A stretch of DNA of 10,851 bases from contig DQZA01000288.1 of the NCBI GenBank assembly GCA_011042035.1, positions 1 through 10,851 of the forward strand. Direction: 5' to 3'. Position 1 is the first letter of the stretch; every line of letters starts with the position of its first letter. Below, piece after piece: positions 6,060-10,851 of this stretch. Both the position numbers and the translations under genes were made by a program. This stretch comes from Desulfobacteraceae bacterium. Its GTDB lineage: Bacteria; Desulfobacterota; DSM-4660; Desulfatiglandales; Desulfatiglandaceae. The notes beneath the pieces are model-generated. The model did not search any database, was not told where the DNA came from, and saw only the letters and a program-made list of their open reading frames with translations.

Positions 6060-6716
6060 GTGACTAAGTCAATGTTCGGACTAGTACCAACGAAGAAGAT
6101 TTTTGAGCTCTATGAGGAGATTGTCTCCAAAGCAGATCGAGCTTTTGAGTCGATGAAGAAAGAATCCCCAGATGAAGTAAGATGCAAACTCCACTGCACT
6201 GACTGCTGCTATGCAGTTTTCGGGCTGTTTTTGATTGAAGCTGTCAGAATTAGGAACCAGTTTGAATTGCTAGATGAGAAGACGAGGGAGGGCGCCCTAG
6301 CAAGATGTGAAAGTGCAGAGAAGGACTTGGCCTTGCTTCAGCAAAAATTGGAGAAATACAAGAATGATTCTGAACAAATCATTCACCTTGTAGGTAGGCA
6401 AAGAATTCGATGTCCTCTCCTTGGGGAGAATGATGAGTGCATCCTTTATGGGTCGCGCCCCATTACCTGCAGGGTATATGGTATTCCCGCCACCATTAGG
6501 GGAAAATCTAGGGTTTGCTCTAAGGCCGGATTCAAAGGGGGTAAGTACTATAGTAGCTTTGACCTAGACCAAGTTAACAAGCAACTTTATATGCTCTCAA
6601 AGGCGTTTTTGGAGAGGATAGATGGTACTGACCCCTCCAAAGCATCTCTTTTACTGGCTATGCCTAGAATTCTAAAAACCCCCACAGACGACCTTATAGC
6701 CGAAGTTTTCCGATAA
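6060..6716 (+). CDS. YkgJ-family cysteine-cluster protein
   Basis: The 218-residue protein has the YkgJ-type CxxxCxxCC signature at residues 42-50 (CKLHCTDCC), followed by CPLLGENDEC (118-127) and the family's YGSRPITCRVYG (130-141), plus Cys153. These cysteines are thought to bind a zinc or iron-sulfur centre; the family's biochemical role is not established. Residues 80-105 look like a charged amphipathic helix inserted between the cysteine groups. No membrane segment is seen. I chose the GTG at 6060, because GGTGGTGGG lies eight bases upstream; the next in-frame ATG, at 6072, would be 20 bases from it. The gene follows the TPR gene by 30 bases. Its 3' end overlaps the convergent - strand ORF by 23 bases, with no terminator between. 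Confidence 0.85.
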   Translation: MTKSMFGLVPTKKIFELYEEIVSKADRAFESMKKESPDEVRCKLHCTDCCYAVFGLFLIEAVRIRNQFELLDEKTREGALARCESAEKDLALLQQKLEKYKNDSEQIIHLVGRQRIRCPLLGENDECILYGSRPITCRVYGIPATIRGKSRVCSKAGFKGGKYYSSFDLDQVNKQLYMLSKAFLERIDGTDPSKASLLLAMPRILKTPTDDLIAEVFR

Positions 6717-6979
6717 TTTCATATAGCTCATAAGCATGTTGCTCTAAGTTGTTTAGGACTAAATGCTGGTCATTAGGGTCATCATCTCTGTACAGCACCA
6801 ACAGAGGAGAAATTATTTTTAAAAATTCCCGAAATGAAAAGCTTTGGAGGAGAGCAAGTAAATCATTTGGATTTACAGAACGGGCTGAATCTTCATTATG
6901 TTTTGATTTTACCGCTTTCAGAAAGCCCTCTGAGTTGTATTTCCTGTCCGGCGCCAGCAAGCAGGTAAAGAGTTTTCAT
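6694..6979 (-). pseudogene. Small ORF after the HEAT gene, apparently frameshifted
   Basis: An ATG at 6979-6977 overlaps the HEAT-gene stop as ATGA, a classic coupled start, and encodes MKTLYLLAGAGQ before a TAA near 6898. A second frame, open from just after the HEAT stop to a TAA at 6694, encodes a protein-like stretch of about 88 residues (SEGFLKAVKSKHNE, then LLALLQSFSFREFLKIISPLL, ending YELYEIIGKLRL). That frame has no ATG and no ribosome site. The two readings together look like one gene of about 94 codons broken by a single-base shift between 6975 and 6899. Causes could be a sequencing error, a real mutation or programmed frameshifting. I do not recognise the family. A separate TTG start at 6960 is the conservative alternative. 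Confidence 0.45.
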
Positions 6980-8073
6980 TCCATATTTTTAACAATATCG
7001 TGGCTAACTTGCCCAATTGTTTTTTCTTTAAGAGAACCATTGTCGTAAATCTGGATTGGATTTGGGTCATTAATGAGTTTTTTAAGATCCTCCCGAGCCT
7101 CTTTAGCCCCTAGATTGCCCAGCAAAATTGCTGCATATCCCCTAACAGAGGCCTTGGGGCTTTGCAAGAACGGAATGAAATAAAAAGTATATCGCCTCAA
7201 GATATCAGGCCTACTTTTAGCAATAGTTCCCACAGCTTTTAAGCAATCTGCTTGGCGAGTATCATCGGCAAGAAAAGAAAAAAGCTGAGGGATATATCCT
7301 GCAAAGAGATCAGCCCTGCGGCTTATTATTTCGGCAATGGCCTCAAAAGCCCCCCAAGAAGAGGCTGCTGTGTCAGTAATTGACGTGAAAAGGCGCTGAA
7401 GTAACCTGGAAACAGCTTCGGGATTATCTTCTGCAACCTCTGAGGCTGCCATACCAAGGATCTCTGCCGCCCGCATTCTGAACCTGTCATCCGGAGAATA
7501 AAGTAAGCGCTGCAGGTTGTTCATGGTCTGGTGGTGTGTCTTGCTTGCCTCTATTATTGGTTGGGGCTTGTAGGACCTAACGAATTCCTCGACCTGCTTT
7601 TTTGACAAGGGAGGTTTAGATTTCCTCTCAGTGGTGGGTTTTGGTTCAATAGGTCTGGCCTTCTGTATTCTTTTTCTAATTCCTTCTTCGGTGACTTCCA
7701 GGATATCTTCTTGAAGTCTTATAAAAAAAAGTGTACCAGAGATTCTTCGGCCTTCGTATACTCCCCCGGGTACAATGAGATGATTGACAATATCATAGTG
7801 TTCAACAATATTTTCCAAGTAGTCTTCTTGGGGCAGTAAGCTCCATGCGAGATCCCAATCCATGCCACAACCGAAGACAAGTGCCTCGATCATTGCAGCG
7901 CCGATATTATGGCCTGTAACATCACATGCATAAACGGCCCCGCAGGGGCAAGCACCTACGGGCATGTCACGGGGCATCTTTACCGGAAGCTCCTTTGGTG
8001 GTTCAATCACGTTTCCACAGAATGGGCAGCGCGGTTCCCTAACTAGCTCCCTTCCAAAGAAATTAGCTGACAT
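6976..8073 (-). CDS. Zinc-binding and HEAT-repeat protein
   Basis: The 365-residue protein begins with a metal-site candidate: CPFCG (Cys16, Cys19), CPCG (Cys42, Cys44) and Cys50, the treble-cleft style seen in zinc ribbons. A conserved-looking helical middle follows (about 55-135), then a charged linker rich in Lys and Pro (138-160). The C-terminal half (about 183-335) holds HEAT-like helical repeats, for example RFRMRAAEILGMAASEVAE, DCLKAVGTIAKSRPDILRR and ASVRGYAAILLGNLGAKEA. I recall similar proteins in Desulfovibrio annotated as DVU0298-family, but cannot confirm the match. It should be a cytoplasmic scaffold; its partner is unknown. The ATG at 8073 has AAAGGA eight bases upstream. It lies 50 bases after the 78-residue gene in the same direction. 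An inverted repeat, CCCCTT-TG-AAGGGG (8090-8103), sits just before its ribosome site. Confidence 0.85.
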   Translation of the reverse strand: MSANFFGRELVREPRCPFCGNVIEPPKELPVKMPRDMPVGACPCGAVYACDVTGHNIGAAMIEALVFGCGMDWDLAWSLLPQEDYLENIVEHYDIVNHLIVPGGVYEGRRISGTLFFIRLQEDILEVTEEGIRKRIQKARPIEPKPTTERKSKPPLSKKQVEEFVRSYKPQPIIEASKTHHQTMNNLQRLLYSPDDRFRMRAAEILGMAASEVAEDNPEAVSRLLQRLFTSITDTAASSWGAFEAIAEIISRRADLFAGYIPQLFSFLADDTRQADCLKAVGTIAKSRPDILRRYTFYFIPFLQSPKASVRGYAAILLGNLGAKEAREDLKKLINDPNPIQIYDNGSLKEKTIGQVSHDIVKNME

Positions 8074-8089
8074 GATGTGTTCCTTTGGG

Positions 8090-8103
8090 CCCCTTTGAAG
8101 GGG
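8090..8103 (-). promoter_or_regulatory. Inverted repeat before the HEAT-gene ribosome site
   Basis: CCCCTT-TG-AAGGGG has perfect 6-base arms. In the - strand message it can form a hairpin of four G-C pairs with a six-base loop, ending a few bases before the AAAGGA ribosome site. It has no U-run, so it is not a terminator. It could tune translation of the HEAT gene or be an operator; it may also be chance. Confidence 0.25.
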
Positions 8104-8123
8104 TATCTTATCGAATTTTACGC

Positions 8124-8360
8124 CTATATAGGGTAATCAATAGGTCGGGCTTCTGGATCATATTCGAAATCTACCACTTCAAATCCATCTCCCAATGACC
8201 TAAAGTGGATAAGCCAATTTTTGTATTTATTGCCAGCAAAATCGCAGGGTATGGCGCCTATACGTGCGTTAAGTTTTTTTAGTTTCGGTGCCATCTTTTC
8301 AAAAAAAAGATCGCTGATAAAGGCCTTTTCTTCTTCGTCGAGTTCAATAGAGGAGTCCAT
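8124..8360 (-). CDS. Small protein of unknown function (78 residues)
   Basis: I do not recognise this protein. It starts with a strongly acidic helix-like segment (SIELDEEEKAFISDLFFEKMAPKL in two runs), then a mixed segment with a single Cys39 and an aromatic-rich stretch (YKNWLIHF, then GFEVVDFEYD) that should form beta strands, ending DPEARPIDYPI. There is no signal peptide or membrane segment. It lies 25 bases after the FmdB-type gene (measured from that gene's stop to this start) and 50 bases before the HEAT gene, all on the - strand, which supports one transcript and a real gene. The ATG at 8360 has no clear Shine-Dalgarno sequence, so translation may be coupled to the gene before it. 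Confidence 0.7.
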   Translation of the reverse strand: MDSSIELDEEEKAFISDLFFEKMAPKLKKLNARIGAIPCDFAGNKYKNWLIHFRSLGDGFEVVDFEYDPEARPIDYPI

Positions 8361-8385
8361 TGTCTACCAGTAGGTCTGTGAAGTG

Positions 8386-8631
8386 TTATCTGCTATATCC
8401 AGGAAGCTCCAATGTCGTGCATGAATTGCCTTCACCGCAATCTTTAGAACTCAGCTTTGGGGTTTTACCCTGCTTCCCAACGCCCATAATATAATTGGTC
8501 CTGCTAACAACCCGTTCGAAATTGGGAGAGTTGCATTTAGGGCATAAGATCTCAGCTTGCTCCTCAGGGATCATGAACAACTTTTCAAAGAGGCTTCCGC
8601 ACTCTAGACATCTAAATTCGAAAATTGGCAT
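8386..8631 (-). CDS. FmdB-type zinc ribbon protein
   Basis: This small protein (81 residues from the chosen start) has the FmdB/putative regulatory protein zinc ribbon. It begins MPIFEFRCLECG, followed by CPKC about 22 residues on, so the first pair is Cys8/Cys11 and the second Cys30/Cys33. Two further cysteines near the C-terminus (KDCGEGNSC) are common in the family. The family is named from a gene beside formamidase and is often called regulatory, but its function is not established. I chose the ATG at 8631 because family members usually begin MPIYEF and AAAGGAGA lies about ten bases upstream. A GTG at 8637 would add two residues but sits only four bases from the ribosome site. It appears to be the first gene of the - strand unit running to the HEAT gene. 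I saw no convincing promoter in the 160 bases before it. Confidence 0.85.
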   Translation of the reverse strand: MPIFEFRCLECGSLFEKLFMIPEEQAEILCPKCNSPNFERVVSRTNYIMGVGKQGKTPKLSSKDCGEGNSCTTLELPGYSR

Positions 8632-8767
8632 TCGCACATTTCTCCTTTATGGAACCTATGGCTAAAGGGTAGTCAGCAATGTCTTGGATTATTCAAGCTG
8701 CAAACACGAGCTAGCCACGTGTCCTTTTTTGTAAAAGAATAACATTAAGTAAGCATCAATTACATGA

Positions 8768-8785
8768 GAAGCGGCATTTCGCTTC
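8768..8785 (-). terminator. Weak hairpin after the 107-residue gene
   Basis: GAAGCG (8768-8773) pairs with CGCTTC (8780-8785) around a six-base loop, six bases beyond the stop at 8792. On the - strand the following bases (TCATGTAATTG) are not U-rich, so it is at best a weak or rho-assisted terminator. The rest of 8638-8767 holds nothing else I can support. Confidence 0.25.
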
Positions 8786-8791
8786 ACGTTA

Positions 8792-9115
8792 TCAAAATAC
8801 TTTTGACCTAGGTGCTTTTCCAGCCAAGGGATTATAAAGCTTTGTGATTGCGAATTTCATGACATCCACTGTCTTCATATCGAAAATGATGTCTAGCAAC
8901 TGATTCTGGGGGTCTCCGGGTAACTTACACGCATTGGATTCATCCATTTCTAAATCTGGAAAGGCTTTTTGGAGCTTTTTCAGATCCTTTTTAGTCATGG
9001 GAACTTGAAATCCTTTTCTGCCTTCTATTTCTACTACTTGGTCTCCCAGACCGAGTTCCCGCGCTTTTTTTTGTTGCTCCTCATCTAAAAAGACATTAAT
9101 TAAGTATTCAGCCAT
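8792..9115 (-). CDS. Protein of unknown function (107 residues)
   Basis: I do not recognise the family. The protein is soluble, with no signal peptide or membrane segment. The N-terminal half is charged (EYLINVFLDEEQQKKAREL, then VVEIEGRKGFQVPMTKKDLKKL), like a short alpha/beta domain. The second half has one Cys63, a helical stretch (NQLLDIIFDMKTVDVMKFAI) and a basic tail ending KAPRSKVF. The ATG at 9115 has GAGGTG five to six bases upstream, a good ribosome site, and a TATAAT-like box stands 50 bases back, so it is very likely a real gene. It is transcribed divergently from the ATP-grasp gene and is separated from the FmdB-type gene by about 150 bases. Confidence 0.75.
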   Translation of the reverse strand: MAEYLINVFLDEEQQKKARELGLGDQVVEIEGRKGFQVPMTKKDLKKLQKAFPDLEMDESNACKLPGDPQNQLLDIIFDMKTVDVMKFAITKLYNPLAGKAPRSKVF

Positions 9116-9164
9116 GACAACACCTCACTAATGGAATTGGATTAAACTACTAATCTCACGCAAA

Positions 9165-9170
9165 ATTATA
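9165..9170 (-). promoter_or_regulatory. Possible -10 box for the 107-residue gene
   Basis: TATAAT on the - strand (9170-9165) lies about 50 bases before the start at 9115, a suitable distance. No -35 box is seen at 16-18 bases, so the call rests on one perfect hexamer in AT-rich DNA. No promoter for the divergent ATP-grasp gene could be supported in 9116-9220. Confidence 0.25.
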
Positions 9171-9220
9171 CATAATAACCTACAAAAAATAGTATTGATT
9201 TGTCAACGATCAACTGCCAA

Positions 9221-10078
9221 ATGATTCTTTCTTTTCATCCCTGTATTGATGCAGATAAACAGATAATAATGGGTGACAAGTCTCCCGACAATGAGATCCA
9301 AGAGATCATCCAGAAGTCCTCGGCAGTGGTCCTACCACAAGGATGTTCAATTGAGCTTTATTCCATGTGCCGTTCGCATTGTGCGCATGTATTCCCAAAC
9401 TATGACAAAAGATTCCAATTTCCAGGGAAAATGGGACAGGTGCGGCTATTTCGTGATTTAGGCGTTGCATTTCCAAGAACAATGGTTTGGGAAAATGTGA
9501 GAAGCTTCACGAACTACCGAAGGGCTATTCAAGACGACCCCCACATATTTCCCTACATAATAAAGACCGACAAAGGCCATGAGGGTGAAGGGATCTTCCT
9601 TGTTAAAAACGAATCTGAACTTGATCTTGCCTTGCGGCACCTTTCCCTGATGGAAAGGTCAGGGAACTGTGGTTTTATAACTCAGGACTTTGTCCCTTGT
9701 GGTGCGAGGGCACTGCGCGTAGTGAAAATAGGGGGGAAGGTTTTTAGCTATTGGAAGATTTCTCCTGACCCAAAACAGGTAATCGCTACAATCAGCCATG
9801 GCGCAAGAATAGATCACAACTTATCTGCTCCCCTCCAGGAAAAGGGCAAAAGGGAGGCAAAGGACTTTTGTGAGAAGGCCCAAATTGATCTCGCCGCAAT
9901 AGACCTTATTTTTCCTGAGGAATGTAGTGAGCCAAGGCCCTTGTTTCTTGAAATTAATTATTACTTCGGCAGGCGTGGCCTTGGCGGGTCAGAGCGGTAT
10001 TATGAAATTCTTTTTGAGGAAGTTGGAAAATGGCTCGAAGAGAGGGGCCTTGACTCTTCGCGCATCAGATTGATTTAA
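9221..10078 (+). CDS. ATP-grasp protein
   Basis: This 285-residue protein looks like an ATP-grasp enzyme of the RimK/glutathione synthetase kind, which joins a carboxylate to an amine or thiol using ATP. The pattern is as follows, numbered from the ATG at 9221: an N-terminal domain with VVLPQGC (36-42), the nucleotide-binding lysine and glycine-rich loop IIKTDKGHEGEGIFLV (113-128), a second loop with QDFVPCG and LRVVKIGGKVFSYWK (165-179), and the metal-binding end FLEINYYFGRRGLGG (242-256) with Glu244 and Asn246. An in-frame TTG at 9200 would add seven residues. I prefer the ATG because MILSFHP begins a domain strand, but neither start has a clear ribosome site, which is odd. The substrate is unknown. 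Its end faces the YjbQ gene across 24 bases without a visible terminator. Confidence 0.85.
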   Translation: MILSFHPCIDADKQIIMGDKSPDNEIQEIIQKSSAVVLPQGCSIELYSMCRSHCAHVFPNYDKRFQFPGKMGQVRLFRDLGVAFPRTMVWENVRSFTNYRRAIQDDPHIFPYIIKTDKGHEGEGIFLVKNESELDLALRHLSLMERSGNCGFITQDFVPCGARALRVVKIGGKVFSYWKISPDPKQVIATISHGARIDHNLSAPLQEKGKREAKDFCEKAQIDLAAIDLIFPEECSEPRPLFLEINYYFGRRGLGGSERYYEILFEEVGKWLEERGLDSSRIRLI

Positions 10079-10102
10079 TTACGGTTTTCCTTAGGCACCA
10101 AA

Positions 10103-10495
10103 CTATTTGACTTTTACGTATACCCGCCTTGAGCGAGGCCCATCAAACTCACAGAAAAACACTTTTTGCCATGTTCCTAGTAAGAGCCGCCCCCCCTCTA
10201 CGATGATCATAACAGAGCTTCCCACCAATGTGGCCTTGATATGGCTGTCAGCATTACCTTCCATGTGGCGATAGCCGGCACCTGCAGGGACAAGGGAGTT
10301 GAGTTTGTCGGTTATATCTCGGCAGACTGCCGGATCAGCCCCTTCATTGATGGTAATACCGGCAGTGGTGTGTGGGACATAGGCTATGCAGATGCCATCG
10401 CTAATGCCAGAGTCCTTCACCTCTTTTTGAACCTGGGAGGTAATGTCTACCATCTCAATTCTAGATCTTGTTCTGACATTGATTGTTGCAGCCAT
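10103..10495 (-). CDS. yjbQ: YjbQ/UPF0047-family protein
   Basis: The 130-residue product has the family's hallmarks: HTTAGITINE (42-51), NADSHIKA (81-88), LGTWQ (106-110) and the closing FFCEFDGPRSRR (113-124). The length agrees with the usual 130-140 residues. Members form small trimeric beta-fold proteins; the E. coli homologue is credited with a weak thiamine-phosphate synthase activity, but the true role is uncertain. The histidines in the first two motifs probably form the metal or active site. The start is the ATG at 10495, because AAGGAGG lies five bases upstream; a TTG at 10534 would add 13 residues unlike the family. It lies downstream of the partial gene at the right edge, on the same strand, with a repeat element between. 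Confidence 0.92.
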   Translation of the reverse strand: MAATINVRTRSRIEMVDITSQVQKEVKDSGISDGICIAYVPHTTAGITINEGADPAVCRDITDKLNSLVPAGAGYRHMEGNADSHIKATLVGSSVMIIVEGGRLLLGTWQKVFFCEFDGPRSRRVYVKVK

Positions 10496-10559
10496 TTTTA
10501 CCTCCTTTTGGGAGTTGGTGTGAAGTGGAGCCAATAAAAACCGTAGAATTTCGAATAAT

Positions 10560-10623
10560 GAATGTCGAATGTAGAAGGACTTACTTCATACTTCTGCGGT
10601 TCATAACTCAACATTCGATATTC
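10560..10623. repeat. Inverted-repeat element, probably of a dispersed family
   Basis: GAATGTCGAATGT (10560-10572) and ACATTCGATATTC (10611-10623) are inverted arms matching at 12 of 13 positions. AGAAG (10573-10577) and CTTCT (10591-10595) can extend the stem beyond an unpaired segment. The surrounding 10541-10630 is built of variants of TTCGA/GAATGT words, a style I associate with short non-coding repeats scattered in many Desulfobacterota genomes. It lies between the stop of the right-edge gene and the YjbQ start, and could act as a transcription or stability barrier there. Confidence 0.6.
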
Positions 10624-10642
10624 AAGACCTAGAAAGATAATT

Positions 10643-10851
10643 CTATGGATTGATTACAAGTGACTCCGAGTCTTCCTCAGTCTCCTTTTCCCAATCTTTC
10701 GGCTCACCAAGGGCAAGTGAAAGGGTTTTGGTAAAGAGATAGTCCAGCACAATATTCTTTTCTTCTCCTATTATTTTGGCCGCTGCCAAAGCAATTCGTG
10801 CCAATTCTTGCTCTTCTTTTCCCCAGAGCACATATGCCATCTCTTCAAGAC
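10643..10851 (-). CDS. C-terminal part of a protein of unknown function (partial)
   Basis: The frame ends at a TAG (10643) and is still open at the window edge. An ATG at 10840 gives 65 residues, but only AAGAG stands directly against it, at no usable ribosome-site spacing, and three more in-frame codons (LEE) run to the edge. It is therefore more likely the end of a longer protein. Visible features are a helix with KEEQELARIALAAAKIIGEE, a hydrophobic segment LDYLFTKTLSLAL too short and charged around to be a sure membrane helix, and a very acidic tail (EKETEEDSESLVINP). I do not recognise the family. Confidence 0.6.
   Translation of the reverse strand, partial: LEEMAYVLWGKEEQELARIALAAAKIIGEEKNIVLDYLFTKTLSLALGEPKDWEKETEEDSESLVINP

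Noticed and set aside
6940..6978. Selenocysteine readthrough of the HEAT-gene TGA stop
   Set aside because: A small stem (CCTG...CAGG) follows the TGA and the frame stays open. But the context KNME-TGA-KLF is not a redox motif, and the ATGA coupled start explains the site better.
6749..7048. A + strand open frame of 99 codons across the HEAT-gene end
   Set aside because: It lies antisense to the HEAT gene end and the small ORF, has no ribosome site and a composition of low complexity typical of a shadow frame.
8704..8729. ACACG...CGTGT hairpin followed by CCTTTTTTG, a terminator shape on the + strand
   Set aside because: No + strand gene precedes it within 1.9 kb, and the stem has only five pairs.
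10241..10537. A + strand open frame of 98 codons over the YjbQ gene
   Set aside because: It is antisense to clear YjbQ motifs and has no ribosome site or recognisable product.

Overview
The window comes from a sulfate- or sulfite-reducing bacterium, most likely a member of the Desulfobacterota (the former sulfate-reducing Deltaproteobacteria). The evidence is a reductive-type dissimilatory sulfite reductase locus. DsrA and DsrB align closely with my memory of the Desulfovibrio vulgaris proteins, including all siroheme/[4Fe-4S] and ferredoxin cysteines. DsrD, a marker of the reductive pathway, follows them. Base composition is moderate, and genes and gaps are typical of a bacterial chromosome. 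I cannot name the genus.

Layout, left to right. A probable C-terminal scrap of a + strand gene (1-42) faces dsrC (- strand, 163-480) across a strong terminator hairpin (95-127). Upstream of dsrC on the same strand is a CbiA-type amidotransferase gene (575-2002), best read as dsrN, which probably makes siro(haem)amide. A 339-base divergent intergenic region (2003-2341) carries back-to-back promoters for dsrN and dsrA, two inverted repeats in operator-like positions, and a long structured dsrA leader. Then come dsrA, dsrB and dsrD (+ strand, 2342-5227), closed by a rho-independent terminator (5275-5313).

After the terminator lies a two-gene + strand unit: a five-repeat TPR protein and a YkgJ-type cysteine-cluster protein. 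It converges, with overlapping ends, on a four-gene - strand unit (8631 down to 6694): an FmdB-type zinc ribbon protein, a small unknown protein, a zinc-binding/HEAT-repeat protein, and a small ORF that looks frameshifted. The right end holds an unknown 107-residue protein (-), a divergent ATP-grasp protein (+), a YjbQ-family protein (-), a dispersed-repeat-like inverted repeat, and a partial small gene at the right edge.

Functionally, the left half is a compact sulfite reduction island. DsrAB reduces sulfite at siroheme, DsrC accepts the sulfur as a trisulfide on its C-terminal cysteines, DsrD activates DsrAB, and DsrN is expected to amidate the siroheme. dsrA and dsrC have independent promoters with identical -35 and -10 hexamers (TTGACA and TATAAG), and the dsrC -35 box overlaps the dsrN stop codon. 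The membrane module dsrMKJOP is not in the window. The right half is a set of conserved but poorly characterised small proteins; no mobile element, CRISPR array or RNA gene was seen.
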